Of a stretch of DNA of 64,000 nt, positions 12,679-27,469 are shown one piece after another. The first letter of the stretch is position 1, and the number at the start of each line of letters is the position of its first letter. The position numbers and the translations under genes were made by a program. The notes under the pieces are model-generated. The model did not search any database, was not told the DNA's origin, and saw only the letters and a program-made list of their open reading frames with translations. Source of the DNA: Mercurialis annua (taxonomy: Eukaryota > Streptophyta > Magnoliopsida > Malpighiales > Euphorbiaceae); assembly GCF_937616625.2 (NCBI RefSeq), contig NC_065570.1:40617665-40681664 (forward strand). Direction: 5' to 3'.

Positions 12679-13695
12679 TTGCGGTACTTAATAAAGTGGT
12701 AAATAACACTACAAACTCACTGCTTGCGTATCCACGTGATAACCTTGGCAAGCAAGCTAACCCTACGCATACTCCAAAGCACGAGAAGACGACGGGTCTA
12801 AAAACAAGGCATAAGTTAGAAACCATACAACCCCTAACTCTAAGAATACTAAACACCACATAGGACTAGCATCTTAATTCACAACCAGAGTACAAACTAA
12901 AGAATCCATACAATCTGCAGCAAACAAATAACAAGTTAAGCTTAGATGAGTTCTTACTTTTGAAGTCCAATCCGAAGTTCTTAAATACTTAAACAATAAT
13001 TTTAAAACAATTAGCATTCCCAAAGTAGCGTGTTAAACATAGACCACATTTTGATTTAACACAACATGTCAGGCGAACCAAGTCTAACCCAACCTAAGTA
13101 TAAGCCAAGTGTATCCCAAAGTAATAATCCTATAATTCAAAACCAAAGTAAATTAAATCTTTTGATAAACCGAAGTTAATTTGAAAACAACAACTCATAC
13201 TAAACTTAACAACACCAAACCATGATGAGCAATAAGCCATTTACCTTACCAACACTTGACAAGCAATACAAATCAACATTTCCAGATTTATAAAACATAG
13301 TAGAATATAAAATAAATCCACAACACCCAAGGTATACAAGCAATACAACAATGTCGCAATCTCTATGCATCATAACAAGAGATTAGAACCACATACCTCT
13401 GAAACAGACTAAGAACAACCAAATAGAAGAAACCTAGAAAAATAATAGATCCAAATTAGCCTACAAACATACACACATAGAGCTATTGACATAAACCATA
13501 GAAATGATGAAAGAGAGATTAAGCCACTACATAAATGATTAGAATACTTACAAAGGATCAAAATAGGTTAAGAAATTGATAGGAAGTTTTTTCAGAGAGT
13601 AACAGCCGTTTTAGGATTTTTAGAAGAGTTTAAAAATGATTTAGGTCGAATAAGGGCTCTTTCAATAGAAAAACACCGAGCTGCACAGTGTCGCC

Positions 13696-13769
13696 TCGCG
13701 CCCGCTACACCCATGTCGCACCCGCGACACATAAGTCGCGCCCGCGACCCATGCCTGTCGCGCCCGCGG
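13696..13769 (-). promoter_or_regulatory. Four phased TCGCG dyads, Element 1 5' LTR
   Basis: TCGCGCCCGC-type dyads start at 13696, 13716, 13736 and 13758, that is, at intervals of 20, 20 and 22 bp. The nearest lies 28 bp from the TATA-like box. The spacing is the same as in both LTRs of Element 2. Position 200-280 bp into the LTR, in element orientation, fits an upstream promoter element in U3. Confidence 0.6.
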
Positions 13770-13977
13770 AAACCATATGTTTTCGAAAATAATTAAGTTT
13801 TGGAAAACAAGCTCGGGATCAATCTGAACCCCGAGGCCACATTCAAGACATCTTATAACATATATAAAAAGGTTTGGAACTCAAAAAACACAATTCCAAG
13901 TGGTCGAACCACTCAAATGAACCCCAAAGTGAACGATAAGCTTAACGGAACTAGTCGGAAAAGTACGGGGTGTTACA

Positions 13978-15814
<1,837 letters not shown>

Positions 15815-17880
15815 CCATGAAATCGTTGATCGTCGTGTTAATTAGTTGTAATTAATTATTTTTATGCTCATATCTAGAAATCCAATTGATTAAAACCCCT
15901 AGGATTCATGTTTCGAGGTATTTTTAATAATTTTTACCATGAAAAACACCTAATAATAGTTGCTGTAAATTTTATATTTTTTGATTAAATCAGCTTTAAT
16001 CATTCTGTAGTTGCAATATTTGTATTCCTTATTCCATTTTATGCATTTTTGACTACTTTTATACAAAAAACGGAGCTGAAACAAGTGAGAATCGAGCTAA
16101 AAACAAACTAGAAAATTGCAGAAAAACAGATTGTCCAGAACCGACGCCGCCACTACCAGTGGCACCGCCGCCAACCACAACTGGCGGCACCGCCGGTTGC
16201 TAACTTCCGGCACCGGCAGTACTACCGGCCGTGTTCTTGATGATTTGTGCTTCCAGATTTCTTCCCAGATCTTCCATACGATTCCCAAACTTCCAAAATT
16301 AGGTTTTCGGGCTCGTTTAAGCTCGGAATTAGATTCCGTTTACACCCATATTTACTGTTTTCCATGTACTTTATGCATATGCTTTGTAACGGGCCAAGCC
16401 CGATGTAAAACGGACCCAGAAGTCCGATAATGTAACATAGTGTATAAACCGGGCCCACTAGCTTGAGGCCCAGCAAACCAGCAACTTCTAGAGCCGATTC
16501 TGGATTTGGAATCGACTCTGGATCAAACCAGTAGAGCACATCAATGAGACGCATAACTCTCGTGATCTGACCGAGAACCTGTTCCGACTAGACCGATGGG
16601 CAAAACTCACGCGAGTGCTAGGCACTCGAAGTCAATGAGTTTAAGAAGTATCCCTAACCTTATCTATATACCAAACTGCTCATGAGCATGCCTACAATGT
16701 ATATCTCTTTCCAAAAGCATATCAATTAACCGGTTAAAGGACTAATCAGATAAATTAGCCAATTAATACTATTCCAGCCCACCACCTAGACATCGTAGGA
16801 CTTCCATAAAAACATAGTAATGCTTGTATAGGTTTTTCAAGACTCACTAATAAAATCAATCAATCAAATGCTTACATCCGGTTTAGGCTTTGTGAATGTA
16901 AAATATCCAGACCTGCCAGACTTATGCTATGTGCTAGTAACCTGTAAGGTTAGATGTATGTTTAGGATTACCTGGTACTTGCCTCCAATGCCAGATCGAG
17001 TCATATGCACGTCAAATGTGTTTACCTCTTTCATACCTGTTTATTTCCAGCCTTCATATCATATGAACTACATATATTGTTGAGATGAGATTAAAACGAA
17101 TATGTCCATTAAATAAAGCCGATTACAGATAAGCCCAGCACACGAGTCTTGGGGAGGTCCACGAACCCTAGTCTTTGGTCCGATGCACAGTAATCTTACC
17201 CACATAAGCGAGTAAGGTTACCTAGTAAGTTAAAAGGCATTTCCTAGTTGAACTAGTTGGCGACTCCATTTTTCAAACACCTTTCAAGATCGAGAAGTCA
17301 GCCGTAAGCCTTAGGCAAGCAGCCCTCGAACCCCACTCCTTTCACAATTTCCTTAGTATTTTAAATGTTTATAATATCCTATATACTTCATATTCCATCA
17401 ATTTTAATTCGATATATCCTTAGTCCAACACTCGATTTCAAATTCTTTTTACCTCAAAACTGGTTTTTAGTTCCGTAGCGTTTTGTTAAATGCAAATCAA
17501 CATGTTCGAGCTACGGGGGAAGGGGTGGTTCAGTCCCCTTTACTCTTCCTACTGCCCTCACCTGTTCAGCCAATGGGAGGAGCACCTCATGGCCTTCCCT
17601 GGTGCGTCGCACCAGAGCTGTTTTAGGCTCAGCATGGTGGCAGCGCCTGCTGGGCGGCAGTTCAGCAGGTTTAGCGGTTCATCCACCTCTAGCCAGCTAA
17701 CCTAAAACCCTAGCTCACATATACAACTCTCACAACTCACCAAACAAATAAATTCTCAGCCCTACTCATCAATTCCATAACTTAAACATCATTTTTAGCT
17801 TTAAAATTCATTGTCATCATCTTAACTTATTAACAAGGCCCCTAATTACTAAAAACCCTAACCATATATTGAGATTTTTA
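15815..17880. repeat. 2,066-bp tandem unit, copy 1
   Basis: First of three head-to-tail copies. Every landmark recurs at +2,066. The unit begins at CCATGAAATCG. It holds a GC-rich block (about 16135-16235), a TATA-like GTGTATAAACC (about 16438), the string TTGGCGACTCC (about 17256), which resembles a retrotransposon primer-binding site, and a second GC-rich block (17505-17700). Overlapping open frames of 63-110 codons on both strands show no recognisable domain and I do not call them genes. It is identical to copy 2 wherever I compared them. Confidence 0.95.
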
Positions 17881-19946
17881 CCATGAAATCGTTGATCGTC
17901 GTGTTAATTAGTTGTAATTAATTATTTTTATGCTCATATCTAGAAATCCAATTGATTAAAACCCCTAGGATTCATGTTTCGAGGTATTTTTAATAATTTT
18001 TACCATGAAAAACACCTAATAATAGTTGCTGTAAATTTTATATTTTTTGATTAAATCAGCTTTAATCATTCTGTAGTTGCAATATTTGTATTCCTTATTC
18101 CATTTTATGCATTTTTGACTACTTTTATACAAAAAACGGAGCTGAAACAAGTGAGAATCGAGCTAAAAACAAACTAGAAAATTGCAGAAAAACAGATTGT
18201 CCAGAACCGACGCCGCCACTACCAGTGGCACCGCCGCCAACCACAACTGGCGGCACCGCCGGTTGCTAACTTCCGGCACCGGCAGTACTACCGGCCGTGT
18301 TCTTGATGATTTGTGCTTCCAGATTTCTTCCCAGATCTTCCATACGATTCCCAAACTTCCAAAATTAGGTTTTCGGGCTCGTTTAAGCTCGGAATTAGAT
18401 TCCGTTTACACCCATATTTACTGTTTTCCATGTACTTTATGCATATGCTTTGTAACGGGCCAAGCCCGATGTAAAACGGACCCAGAAGTCCGATAATGTA
18501 ACATAGTGTATAAACCGGGCCCACTAGCTTGAGGCCCAGCAAACCAGCAACTTCTAGAGCCGATTCTGGATTTGGAATCGACTCTGGATCAAACCAGTAG
18601 AGCACATCAATGAGACGCATAACTCTCGTGATCTGACCGAGAACCTGTTCCGACTAGACCGATGGGCAAAACTCACGCGAGTGCTAGGCACTCGAAGTCA
18701 ATGAGTTTAAGAAGTATCCCTAACCTTATCTATATACCAAACTGCTCATGAGCATGCCTACAATGTATATCTCTTTCCAAAAGCATATCAATTAACCGGT
18801 TAAAGGACTAATCAGATAAATTAGCCAATTAATACTATTCCAGCCCACCACCTAGACATCGTAGGACTTCCATAAAAACATAGTAATGCTTGTATAGGTT
18901 TTTCAAGACTCACTAATAAAATCAATCAATCAAATGCTTACATCCGGTTTAGGCTTTGTGAATGTAAAATATCCAGACCTGCCAGACTTATGCTATGTGC
19001 TAGTAACCTGTAAGGTTAGATGTATGTTTAGGATTACCTGGTACTTGCCTCCAATGCCAGATCGAGTCATATGCACGTCAAATGTGTTTACCTCTTTCAT
19101 ACCTGTTTATTTCCAGCCTTCATATCATATGAACTACATATATTGTTGAGATGAGATTAAAACGAATATGTCCATTAAATAAAGCCGATTACAGATAAGC
19201 CCAGCACACGAGTCTTGGGGAGGTCCACGAACCCTAGTCTTTGGTCCGATGCACAGTAATCTTACCCACATAAGCGAGTAAGGTTACCTAGTAAGTTAAA
19301 AGGCATTTCCTAGTTGAACTAGTTGGCGACTCCATTTTTCAAACACCTTTCAAGATCGAGAAGTCAGCCGTAAGCCTTAGGCAAGCAGCCCTCGAACCCC
19401 ACTCCTTTCACAATTTCCTTAGTATTTTAAATGTTTATAATATCCTATATACTTCATATTCCATCAATTTTAATTCGATATATCCTTAGTCCAACACTCG
19501 ATTTCAAATTCTTTTTACCTCAAAACTGGTTTTTAGTTCCGTAGCGTTTTGTTAAATGCAAATCAACATGTTCGAGCTACGGGGGAAGGGGTGGTTCAGT
19601 CCCCTTTACTCTTCCTACTGCCCTCACCTGTTCAGCCAATGGGAGGAGCACCTCATGGCCTTCCCTGGTGCGTCGCACCAGAGCTGTTTTAGGCTCAGCA
19701 TGGTGGCAGCGCCTGCTGGGCGGCAGTTCAGCAGGTTTAGCGGTTCATCCACCTCTAGCCAGCTAACCTAAAACCCTAGCTCACATATACAACTCTCACA
19801 ACTCACCAAACAAATAAATTCTCAGCCCTACTCATCAATTCCATAACTTAAACATCATTTTTAGCTTTAAAATTCATTGTCATCATCTTAACTTATTAAC
19901 AAGGCCCCTAATTACTAAAAACCCTAACCATATATTGAGATTTTTA
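17881..19946. repeat. 2,066-bp tandem unit, copy 2
   Basis: Middle copy. Its junctions with copies 1 and 3 read TTTTTACCATGAAATCG. I saw no difference from copy 1. The same TATA-like, primer-site-like and GC-rich blocks recur at the +2,066 offset. Confidence 0.95.
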
Positions 19947-22012
19947 CCATGAAATCGTTGATCGTCGTGTTAATTAGTTGTAATTAATTATTTTTATGCT
20001 CATATCTAGAAATCCAATTGATTAAAACCCCTAGGATTCATGTTTCGAGGTATTTTTAATAATTTTTACCATGAAAAACACCTAATAATAGTTGCTGTAA
20101 ATTTTATATTTTTTGATTAAATCAGCTTTAATCATTCTGTAGTTGCAATATTTGTATTCCTTATTCCATTTTATGCATTTTTGACTACTTTTATACAAAA
20201 AACAGAGCTGAAACAAGTGAGAATCGAGCTAAAAACAAACTAGAAAATTGCAGAAAAACAGATTGTCCAGAACCGACGCCGCCACTACCAGTGGCACCGC
20301 CGCCAACCACAACTGGCGGCACCGCCGGTTGCTAACTTCCGGCACCGGCAGTACTACCGGCCGTGTTCTTGATGATTTGTGCTTCCAGATTTCTTCCCAG
20401 ATCTTCCATACGATTCCCAAACTTCCAAAATTAGGTTTTCGGGCTCGTTTAAGCTCGGAATTAGATTCCGTTTACACCCATATTTACTGTTTTCCATGTA
20501 CTTTATGCATATGCTTTGTAACGGGCCAAGCCCGATGTAAAACGGACCCAGAAGTCCGATAATGTAACATAGTGTATAAACCGGGCCCACTAGCTTGAGG
20601 CCCAGCAAACCAGCAACTTCTAGAGCCGATTCTGGATTTGGAATCGACTCTGGATCAAACCAGTAGAGCACATCAATGAGACGCATAACTCTCGTGATCT
20701 GACCGAGAACCTGTTCCGACTAGACCGATGGGCAAAACTCACGCGAGTGCTAGGCACTCGAAGTCAATGAGTTTAAGAAGTATCCCTAACCTTATCTATA
20801 TACCAAACTGCTCATGAGCATGCCTACAATGTATATCTCTTTCCAAAAGCATATCAATTAACCGGTTAAAGGACTAATCAGATAAATTAGCCAATTAATA
20901 CTATTCCAGCCCACCACCTAGACATCGTAGGACTTCCATAAAAACATAGTAATGCTTGTATAGGTTTTTCAAGACTCACTAATAAAATCAATCAATCAAA
21001 TGCTTACATCCGGTTTAGGCTTTGTGAATGTAAAATATCCAGACCTGCCAGACTTATGCTATGTGCTAGTAACCTGTAAGGTTAGATGTATGTTTAGGAT
21101 TACCTGGTACTTGCCTCCAATGCCAGATCGAGTCATATGCACGTCAAATGTGTTTACCTCTTTCATACCTGTTTATTTCCAGCCTTCATATCATATGAAC
21201 TACATATATTGTTGAGATGAGATTAAAACGAATATGTCCATTAAATAAAGCCGATTACAGATAAGCCCAGCACACGAGTCTTGGGGAGGTCCACGAACCC
21301 TAGTCTTTGGTCCGATGCACAGTAATCTTACCCACATAAGCGAGTAAGGTTACCTAGTAAGTTAAAAGGCATTTCCTAGTTGAACTAGTTGGCGACTCCA
21401 TTTTTCAAACACCTTTCAAGATCGAGAAGTCAGCCGTAAGCCTTAGGCAAGCAGCCCTCGAACCCCACTCCTTTCACAATTTCCTTAGTATTTTAAATGT
21501 TTATAATATCCTATATACTTCATATTCCATCAATTTTAATTCGATATATCCTTAGTCCAACACTCGATTTCAAATTCTTTTTACCTCAAAACTGGTTTTT
21601 AGTTCCGTAGCGTTTTGTTAAATGAAAATCAACATGTTCGAGCTACGGGGGAAGGGGTGGTTCAGTCCCCTTTACTCTTCCTACTGCCCTCACCTGTTCA
21701 GCCAATGGGAGGAGCAGCTCATGGCCTTCCCTGGTGCGTCGCACCAGAGCTGTTTTAGGCTCAGCATGGTGGCAGCGCCTGCTGGGCGGCAGTCCAGCAG
21801 GTTTAGCGGTTCATCCACCTCTAGCCAGCTAACCTAAAACCCTAGCTCACATATACAACTCTCACAACTCACCAAACAAATAAATTCTCAGCCCTACTCA
21901 TCAATTCCATAACTTAAACATCATTTTTAGCTTTAAAATTCATTGTCATCATCTTAACTTATTAACAAGGCCCCTAATTACTAAAAACCCTAACCATATA
22001 TTGAGATTTTTA
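19947..22012. repeat. 2,066-bp tandem unit, copy 3
   Basis: Last copy, the most distinct of the three. I see four single-base differences: ACAGAGC for ACGGAGC near 20204, ATGAAAATC for ATGCAAATC near 21625, GAGCAGCTC for GAGCACCTC near 21716, and AGTCCAGC for AGTTCAGC near 21792. After 22012 the CCATGA motif continues into LTR-B sequence (CCATGATTAG) instead of a new unit. Confidence 0.95.
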
Positions 22013-22788
22013 CCATGATTAGTTAATTTAGATCAATTGATATTGCTTCCCTCGTTGCGTTGCCGTAAGAATCACTCAAATCAGATGAAAAATGAAGAAG
22101 TTGTGGCAAAATGAAGAATTTGCATGTTCTTGAATTCAAATGGAGAAGATGATGATTTATGGTAGCTGAGAATAATTCCTTTTTTGTGATTAAAATCAAA
22201 TACCCTGGCTATTTATATTAATGGCAAAAGTCTCTACTTGGTCCTTTGAGCTGTCACCTTCATCCATTGGTCGCTTAATCTTTTAAACTCGAATTTTTTT
22301 TTATTATTTATAACCAAATAAATAATACTATTCCAATATCTTATTATTTTATTTTCCGATAATTTATTTTAATAAATGTCGGCTAAAACGCTCAATTTTC
22401 TAACGAGTCGAAATGCTTATTTTTTTTACTTTTCCCTCATATTTTGCTGTAATAAATATCGATATCCAAATAATTGATATTATTTTTATAAATACTAATT
22501 CCCGTTAATAATCTATTTAAATTATAATTCTCGAGATTTAAAATATTATTTTCCAATTTTGGGACTTAAACATACTTTATTCCATTTTCCTTACGATCTT
22601 CTTTATTTCCGTTTTCATTTCTTTTATGGATCTATAATATTGAAATTCTCTTATTAAAACTTTAATATCTACCTAATCGAGTCCTCTTTTATTTAATTCC
22701 TCCGATAGATTCTTTATTTTTATCATTTTGCGATTCAAAATGAGATACGTTGCTTACTTTTACAATGACAATCTTTCAGGGTATTACA
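22013..22788 (-). repeat. Nested LTR-B, piece 3 of 3
   Basis: This is the end of LTR-B. It includes GCCGTAAGAATCACTCAA (GCCGCAAGAATCGCTCAA in the solo LTR), a TATAAATAG box on the minus strand (22209-22217) and the terminus GGGTATTACA. Together the three pieces give about 2.74 kb. Confidence 0.75.
22209..22217 (-). promoter_or_regulatory. TATA box of LTR-B
   Basis: The minus strand reads TATAAATAG, an excellent plant TATA match, at the position that reads TATAAATA in the solo LTR. Confidence 0.5.
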
Positions 22789-23282
22789 ACAAAACACTAT
22801 GGGGAGGTCAGTCGACACTGAGTGATTTCGCAATTACTTAATGTACTACAAATACAAATTTCATAAACATAACTCAAAGCAATTCAGCATTCAATTCAGT
22901 CGAAACCCTAATCTTAAGAATGTTTACTAGACTCATAGCCCCTCGTACCAAATCAACTTTTTCCTTGTACCTCATCCACCTGACACTGATAGCAAAGCCA
23001 ACTGATGTAACTTATTAACCTGACATCGATAGCAAAGCCAACCGATGACATCGATAACAAAACCAACCATGTAACTTATACACCTGACATCGATAGCAAA
23101 GGCAGCCGATGATATCGATAGCAAAGCCAGCCGATGACATCGATAGCAAAGCCAACCGATGTATACTTTTCGTACCACAACTAGCTATACTTTATTAAAA
23201 CAAATCTAATTAGTACGGTCCCGAGATCATTCTACCGAGTTAACCGCTACCATCACTTAATCTTAAGTTGTGAGTCCCTAAC
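22789..23282 (-). repeat. Outer LTR-F, piece 2 of 4, with composite minisatellite
   Basis: Continues LTR-F after LTR-B. It opens with AAAACACTATGGGG and the CACTGAGTG block. Positions 22972-23165 form a composite repeat: a core of about 25 bp (GACATCGATAGCAAAGCC followed by an AACCGAT-type tail) occurs about seven times, twice with a GTAACTTAT-type spacer between. The solo LTR and LTR-B have unrelated repeats at the same place. It is cut at 23282 by Element 2. Confidence 0.7.
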
Positions 23283-24539
23283 TGTCACGACCCAAATTCA
23301 TGGATCGCGACCGGCGCTAGGGTATGGGTATGTTTGTACCAAAACCCGTAGTAAGCCTCGCGGATAACATACATTCAATATAAACTTGTAAGAAAACCAA
23401 TGCTCGGGGGCAACCGAGAATTCAACCTAAGTCTAATAACTTGTATAGCAGTTCTAATATAATAACTTGATAGCAAATCGAAACTATGAAACATGCCTCA
23501 CATATAAATAAATGTAACATGCCAAAGTATAATAATATAAAAGTCGTACACCTACGACAAACCAAAGTATAATAATAGAGACAACTAGTTCTACTGCGGT
23601 CTAAGAGGTAAAACAATTAACTAGTCTAATAATATAAAAACAACTCTGAGGAATCAAAAGATTGGAGATGACCAACGCTCTCTAAATCACAAGAAGGGAA
23701 AAATTTGGAAAACAATGGGGTCAGATATATAGAGATTAGTTCATAATGCTATTTACATTTATTAAGTCTAAAATCCTATAAAACAAATCCTTTTATACTA
23801 ATATATATTTGATTATGGAAAACAGTATTGAAATGAAATCCCAGAGTATTTAATCCAAAGTATTATCCAAAGTAGATGGGAACAAATCTTTATAGATTCC
23901 CAAAGTAGGCCAGACATTGGTCAGCCAATCCCAAAGTACTTACCGGTGCACGCAGTCTCGATACAAGCCTATCGAGTAGCTCGTTTCAATCGAGATCCAT
24001 AATCCTTAAAACAGTTCATAGACATTTGATATGCTAAAATAATGTGCGGTACTTAATAAAGCGGTAAATAACACTATAAACTCACTGCTTGCTTATCCAC
24101 GTGAATCTTGGCAAACAGCTAACCTTGCGTAGACTCCGAAGCACGAGAAGTCGACGGGTCTAAAACATTATATAAGTCAAAATCCGAACAACCCCTAACT
24201 CTAAGAATACTAGACTCCACATAGGACTAGCATTTCAAAACACAACCAAAGAATCAAACAAGGTAACCAAAGTACAACCAAAGTATCCATACAACCAATT
24301 AACAAATAAGGCAAGTTAAGCTTAGGTGAGTTTTTATCTTCTAAAACGAAACCAAAGTACTTAAATACTTATATAGTCTTTTCAAAACAATTACAGTTCC
24401 CAAAGTAGTGTGTTAGCCTTACTGCAGTATAGCTCAACACAACATGTCGGGAGACCACGTCTAACCCGACCCATCCATAAACCGAAGTTAAAAACCAAAG
24501 TCTTAAATCAAACCTTAAATGAAACCAAAGTTTTTTTAA

Positions 24540-26180
24540 GGCAAAACCCATCCTACGACCCCTCTACTTTACCATTTTGACTCGAGAAGCCCTTATTCCA
24601 AAGTTCGTCACGACCGAGTCCTTTTACTTTCAAAAATGGCATTTTTAGGCCCTTACGTGGATGGAAAATGGCAAGTGAAGCCCACTCTCCGTTAATTAAC
24701 GGAAAAAGGTGACGTGGCGCTTCTTCATATTTATTGATACCCACGTGGCATATCAATTTAAAGACTTATTTTATATAAAATTATAATTTAATAAAAAAAT
24801 GGTAAAACACAATAATTTTGATGGCAAAACTATTACTTCTCTATCATCTTCATAAACTCACTCCATCGCTGATCCTAAATAAAATAACTTGCTGAAACCC
24901 TAATCCATCTCCACCACCACCGTCTCCGCCGGCCTGTCTTCACCACCACCTGCCTCCGCCAACTACACACCATCATTTTTAATCATCATTCATTAATTTA
25001 CTACCAGGAATCACATGTAATTATCATCATTTATTCACTAGGTACCAAAATCTAAACCAATAATATACCACAATCAGTTATCCATGGGATGAAAGGATTT
25101 TAATTCCATAATCAGTTCAGAAGAAGAGATCTCATATCCATTTCATAAAGGCCTTTAACTCCATAAGCACACGATCCACATGACAACTTCTTCAATTTTA
25201 ACTGCACAAGCACACGATCCAGATGCCTTTAACTTATCTCAGTATTGTGTTCAATGGTGACTCGCCTCTTGAATTTTTTAGCCTGATCAATTTTGAGGAG
25301 AAATAATAAAATAAGGTTATAAACTAAATAAGAGCAAGAAATGAATAATTGATAACGATGATTAAGTAATAAACAAATTAGGGATTTTAAAGGTTGACTA
25401 AACACACCTGTTCCTCATTTACAAAATTCAATTCTCCTACATATTTTTATTTCTTGAGTTCGAAAATTGATTAACATAGTAAATAATCAAAAGCCAAAGA
25501 CACAACTACTTCAGAATATTGTCTGTGTAGTCTGCATCAGTTTTTTTGAAAACTACGGTAGAAATAATCGGCTGCGGTGGAAGATGAGGTGGAAGGCGAT
25601 TGGTCGCTGAAAGGTGAACGACGATTGGTAGATCCAAGAAAAGAGAAATTTGCAGAGAATTTGGAGTTGATGAGCAGTTAACTTGTGCATAATGTATAAA
25701 CAGTGCAGATTTTACACACCACGAACTAATTTATTGCACTTCTACTATTTATTGAATTAATTTATTACCCTTATCTCTCATGGTCACAGAGGCCCTTATA
25801 CTTATCCCTATTCATACATTTTTTATTTTTCCGATCATACATAATTATTGGTGTTTTGGTTAAGAAGATGAAGTGAGGAAGATGAATGAAACTCACTGTT
25901 TTATTTGAATTAGAATAAAAGGAAAATATTATGTAAAGGTCCATTAATTTTATATGTAATTTGTCCATTTTGCATATGGACTAAAAGTTAAAAATCACTC
26001 AAATTTTGTTTCTACACTCTCACATAACGGAAAGTGGGCTTCACTTGCCATTTTCCATCCACGTAAGGGCCTAAAAATGCCATTTTTTAAAGTAAAAGGA
26101 CTCGGTCGTGACAAACTTTGGGGTAGGGGCTTCTCGAGTCAAAATGGTAAAGTAGAGGGGCCTTAGGATGGGTTTTGCCT
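24540..26180. mobile_element. Non-autonomous Mutator-like DNA element with long terminal inverted repeats
   Basis: The ends are inverted copies of each other over about 150 bp: 24540-24690, starting GGCAAAACCCATCCTA, and 26028-26180, ending TAGGATGGGTTTTGCCT. The flanking nonamers are both TTTTTTTAA (24531-24539 and 26181-26189), the length typical of Mutator-like elements. The other LTR of Element 2 has the uninterrupted site. The 1.34-kb interior has no transposase and no long open frame. A CCACCACCACCGTCTCCGCC-rich patch near 24910-24970 could be captured gene sequence. The target is T-rich, so the exact border may be off by a base. Confidence 0.82.
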
Positions 26181-27469
26181 TTTTTTTAAATAAGAACTCA
26201 TACCCTAACTTAATAATGCCACGAAACAATATAAAACAACAATCCAAATAAGCTTGCCATCATTTGACAAGTAACACCCAAGGTACACTTAACATTCCAC
26301 CTTAAATAGAATCAGTACGATTCGATATCTTTTAAGTATCAACTTGAAACTAAAATAGTTCAATCAACACATAACAAACCATATAATCCTTTCATGCCTT
26401 ATAACTCATTTAACCAATGTTAAACACAACTTAGAATAAGACTAACATCCTTTAAATATGTTTAAACCACATATTAAACAAAGAATGAATCACTCTTATA
26501 TTTGATAAAAACAATCTTAAATACGCCTTAAACCTTTGGTCAAAATGTTTGGTTAATCCCTTTAATCCAACCTCACCCAAAGTAGCATCTTAATTACTTA
26601 TAATCAACTTCAAAGTAATTTCAAGCAAAGTTACTTATTCGAAACAACGAATTTAACCTTTGTAAAAACCTTAATTAATCTATGATTTAGCCTTAGCCAA
26701 TTACTTCAAAACACTCAATGTATTAGTTGCTAGTTATCAACGTATTACCGCTTTCAAAGAAATTTCCAGATTTTAGTGTATAACCAAAACTGAATTTTAA
26801 GTCAAAAACATTAGCCAAACGATGCCTCAATCCATTCACAACATCCCTCCAATTCACCTAATGTACATTTGATATCAAAACAACCTAAGATCAATTTTTA
26901 TGAAATTTCCATATTTTAGAGAATGTCAAAAACAACATTTTTAATCCAAAGTTATTAACAAATTGATAAACCTTTCATTTGTAGAATCCATTCCCAATTC
27001 ACCCAAGGTACAAGTGATAAGGACAATCAAATTACAACACTAAACAACATTTACAAATTTCAAATCACGGTAAAACATAATTATGAATCGAACCACCCAA
27101 AGTATTTAATCCAAAGATCATATAACCATCTCAACGCAATCAAAACATGGGATTAGAACCACTAACCTCTTGAGATAGATTAAGGACAACAATCAAGAGA
27201 AAACCCAAAAAATATAGATCCAAAATCAGCTTACAATTAATCCATACAATAACTAATGAATTTATAATTGATAGGAATGATAAACAATGGATTAAACCTT
27301 AAGGAGAGGATTAAAAATACTTACAATTGATTAAAATAGGCTTAGGAATGATAGAGAATAACTAAGAGAAGTGCTATTGCCGTATTAGGGTTTTAGAGAA
27401 AGTGTAAAATCAGTTTAGGTCGAATTAGGAGAGTTTAAATAGAAATCAGCAAACTGAACATTGCACGTG

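Larger units (their letters stand above)
842..13977 (-). mobile_element. Element 1: chromoviral (Tekay/Del-type) Ty3/gypsy retrotransposon, degenerate
   Basis: A complete but inactivated LTR retrotransposon on the minus strand: 5' LTR 11853-13977, primer-binding site 11838-11850, coding region 11521 down to 6689, polypurine tract 3508-3522 and 3' LTR 842-3507. A solo LTR sits inside it at 3570-6583. The flanking 5-mers are CGGAA (837-841) and CGAAA (13978-13982), a target duplication with one mismatch, and the flanks join into one continuous LTR-B. In the first ~175 aligned bases the two LTRs differ at about 22 positions, so this copy looks older than Element 2. The C-terminal chromodomain and the Gag/RT sequence type point to the Tekay/Del chromovirus lineage. 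Every domain carries stops or frameshifts. Confidence 0.9.
11853..13977 (-). repeat. 5' LTR of Element 1 (internally deleted)
   Basis: This LTR runs from TGTCACGACC to GGGGTGTTACA and is 2,125 bp long. Compared with its partner it lacks 639 bp (junction near 13261-13266) and has a foreign 78-bp filler at 12601-12678. It keeps all four TCGCG dyads (13696, 13716, 13736, 13758). Its TATA-like box is TTTCAATA on the plus strand (13660-13667), one base off the others. Confidence 0.88.

Noticed and set aside
16097..16554. Open frames of 63-110 codons on both strands of the 2,066-bp unit, repeated three times
   Set aside because: They overlap each other on opposite strands, have no recognisable domain, and recur only because the DNA is triplicated. 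Nothing favours coding over chance.
17285..17350. tRNA-like B box (GGTTCGAGGGC on the minus strand) suggesting a SINE in the 2,066-bp unit
   Set aside because: One position deviates from the B-box consensus, and no A box lies at the expected distance upstream; there is no A-rich tail or SINE-size unit.
24553..24756. 67-codon minus-strand frame
   Set aside because: It lies in the terminal inverted repeat of the Mutator-like element, and the inverted partner is not open in the matching frame.
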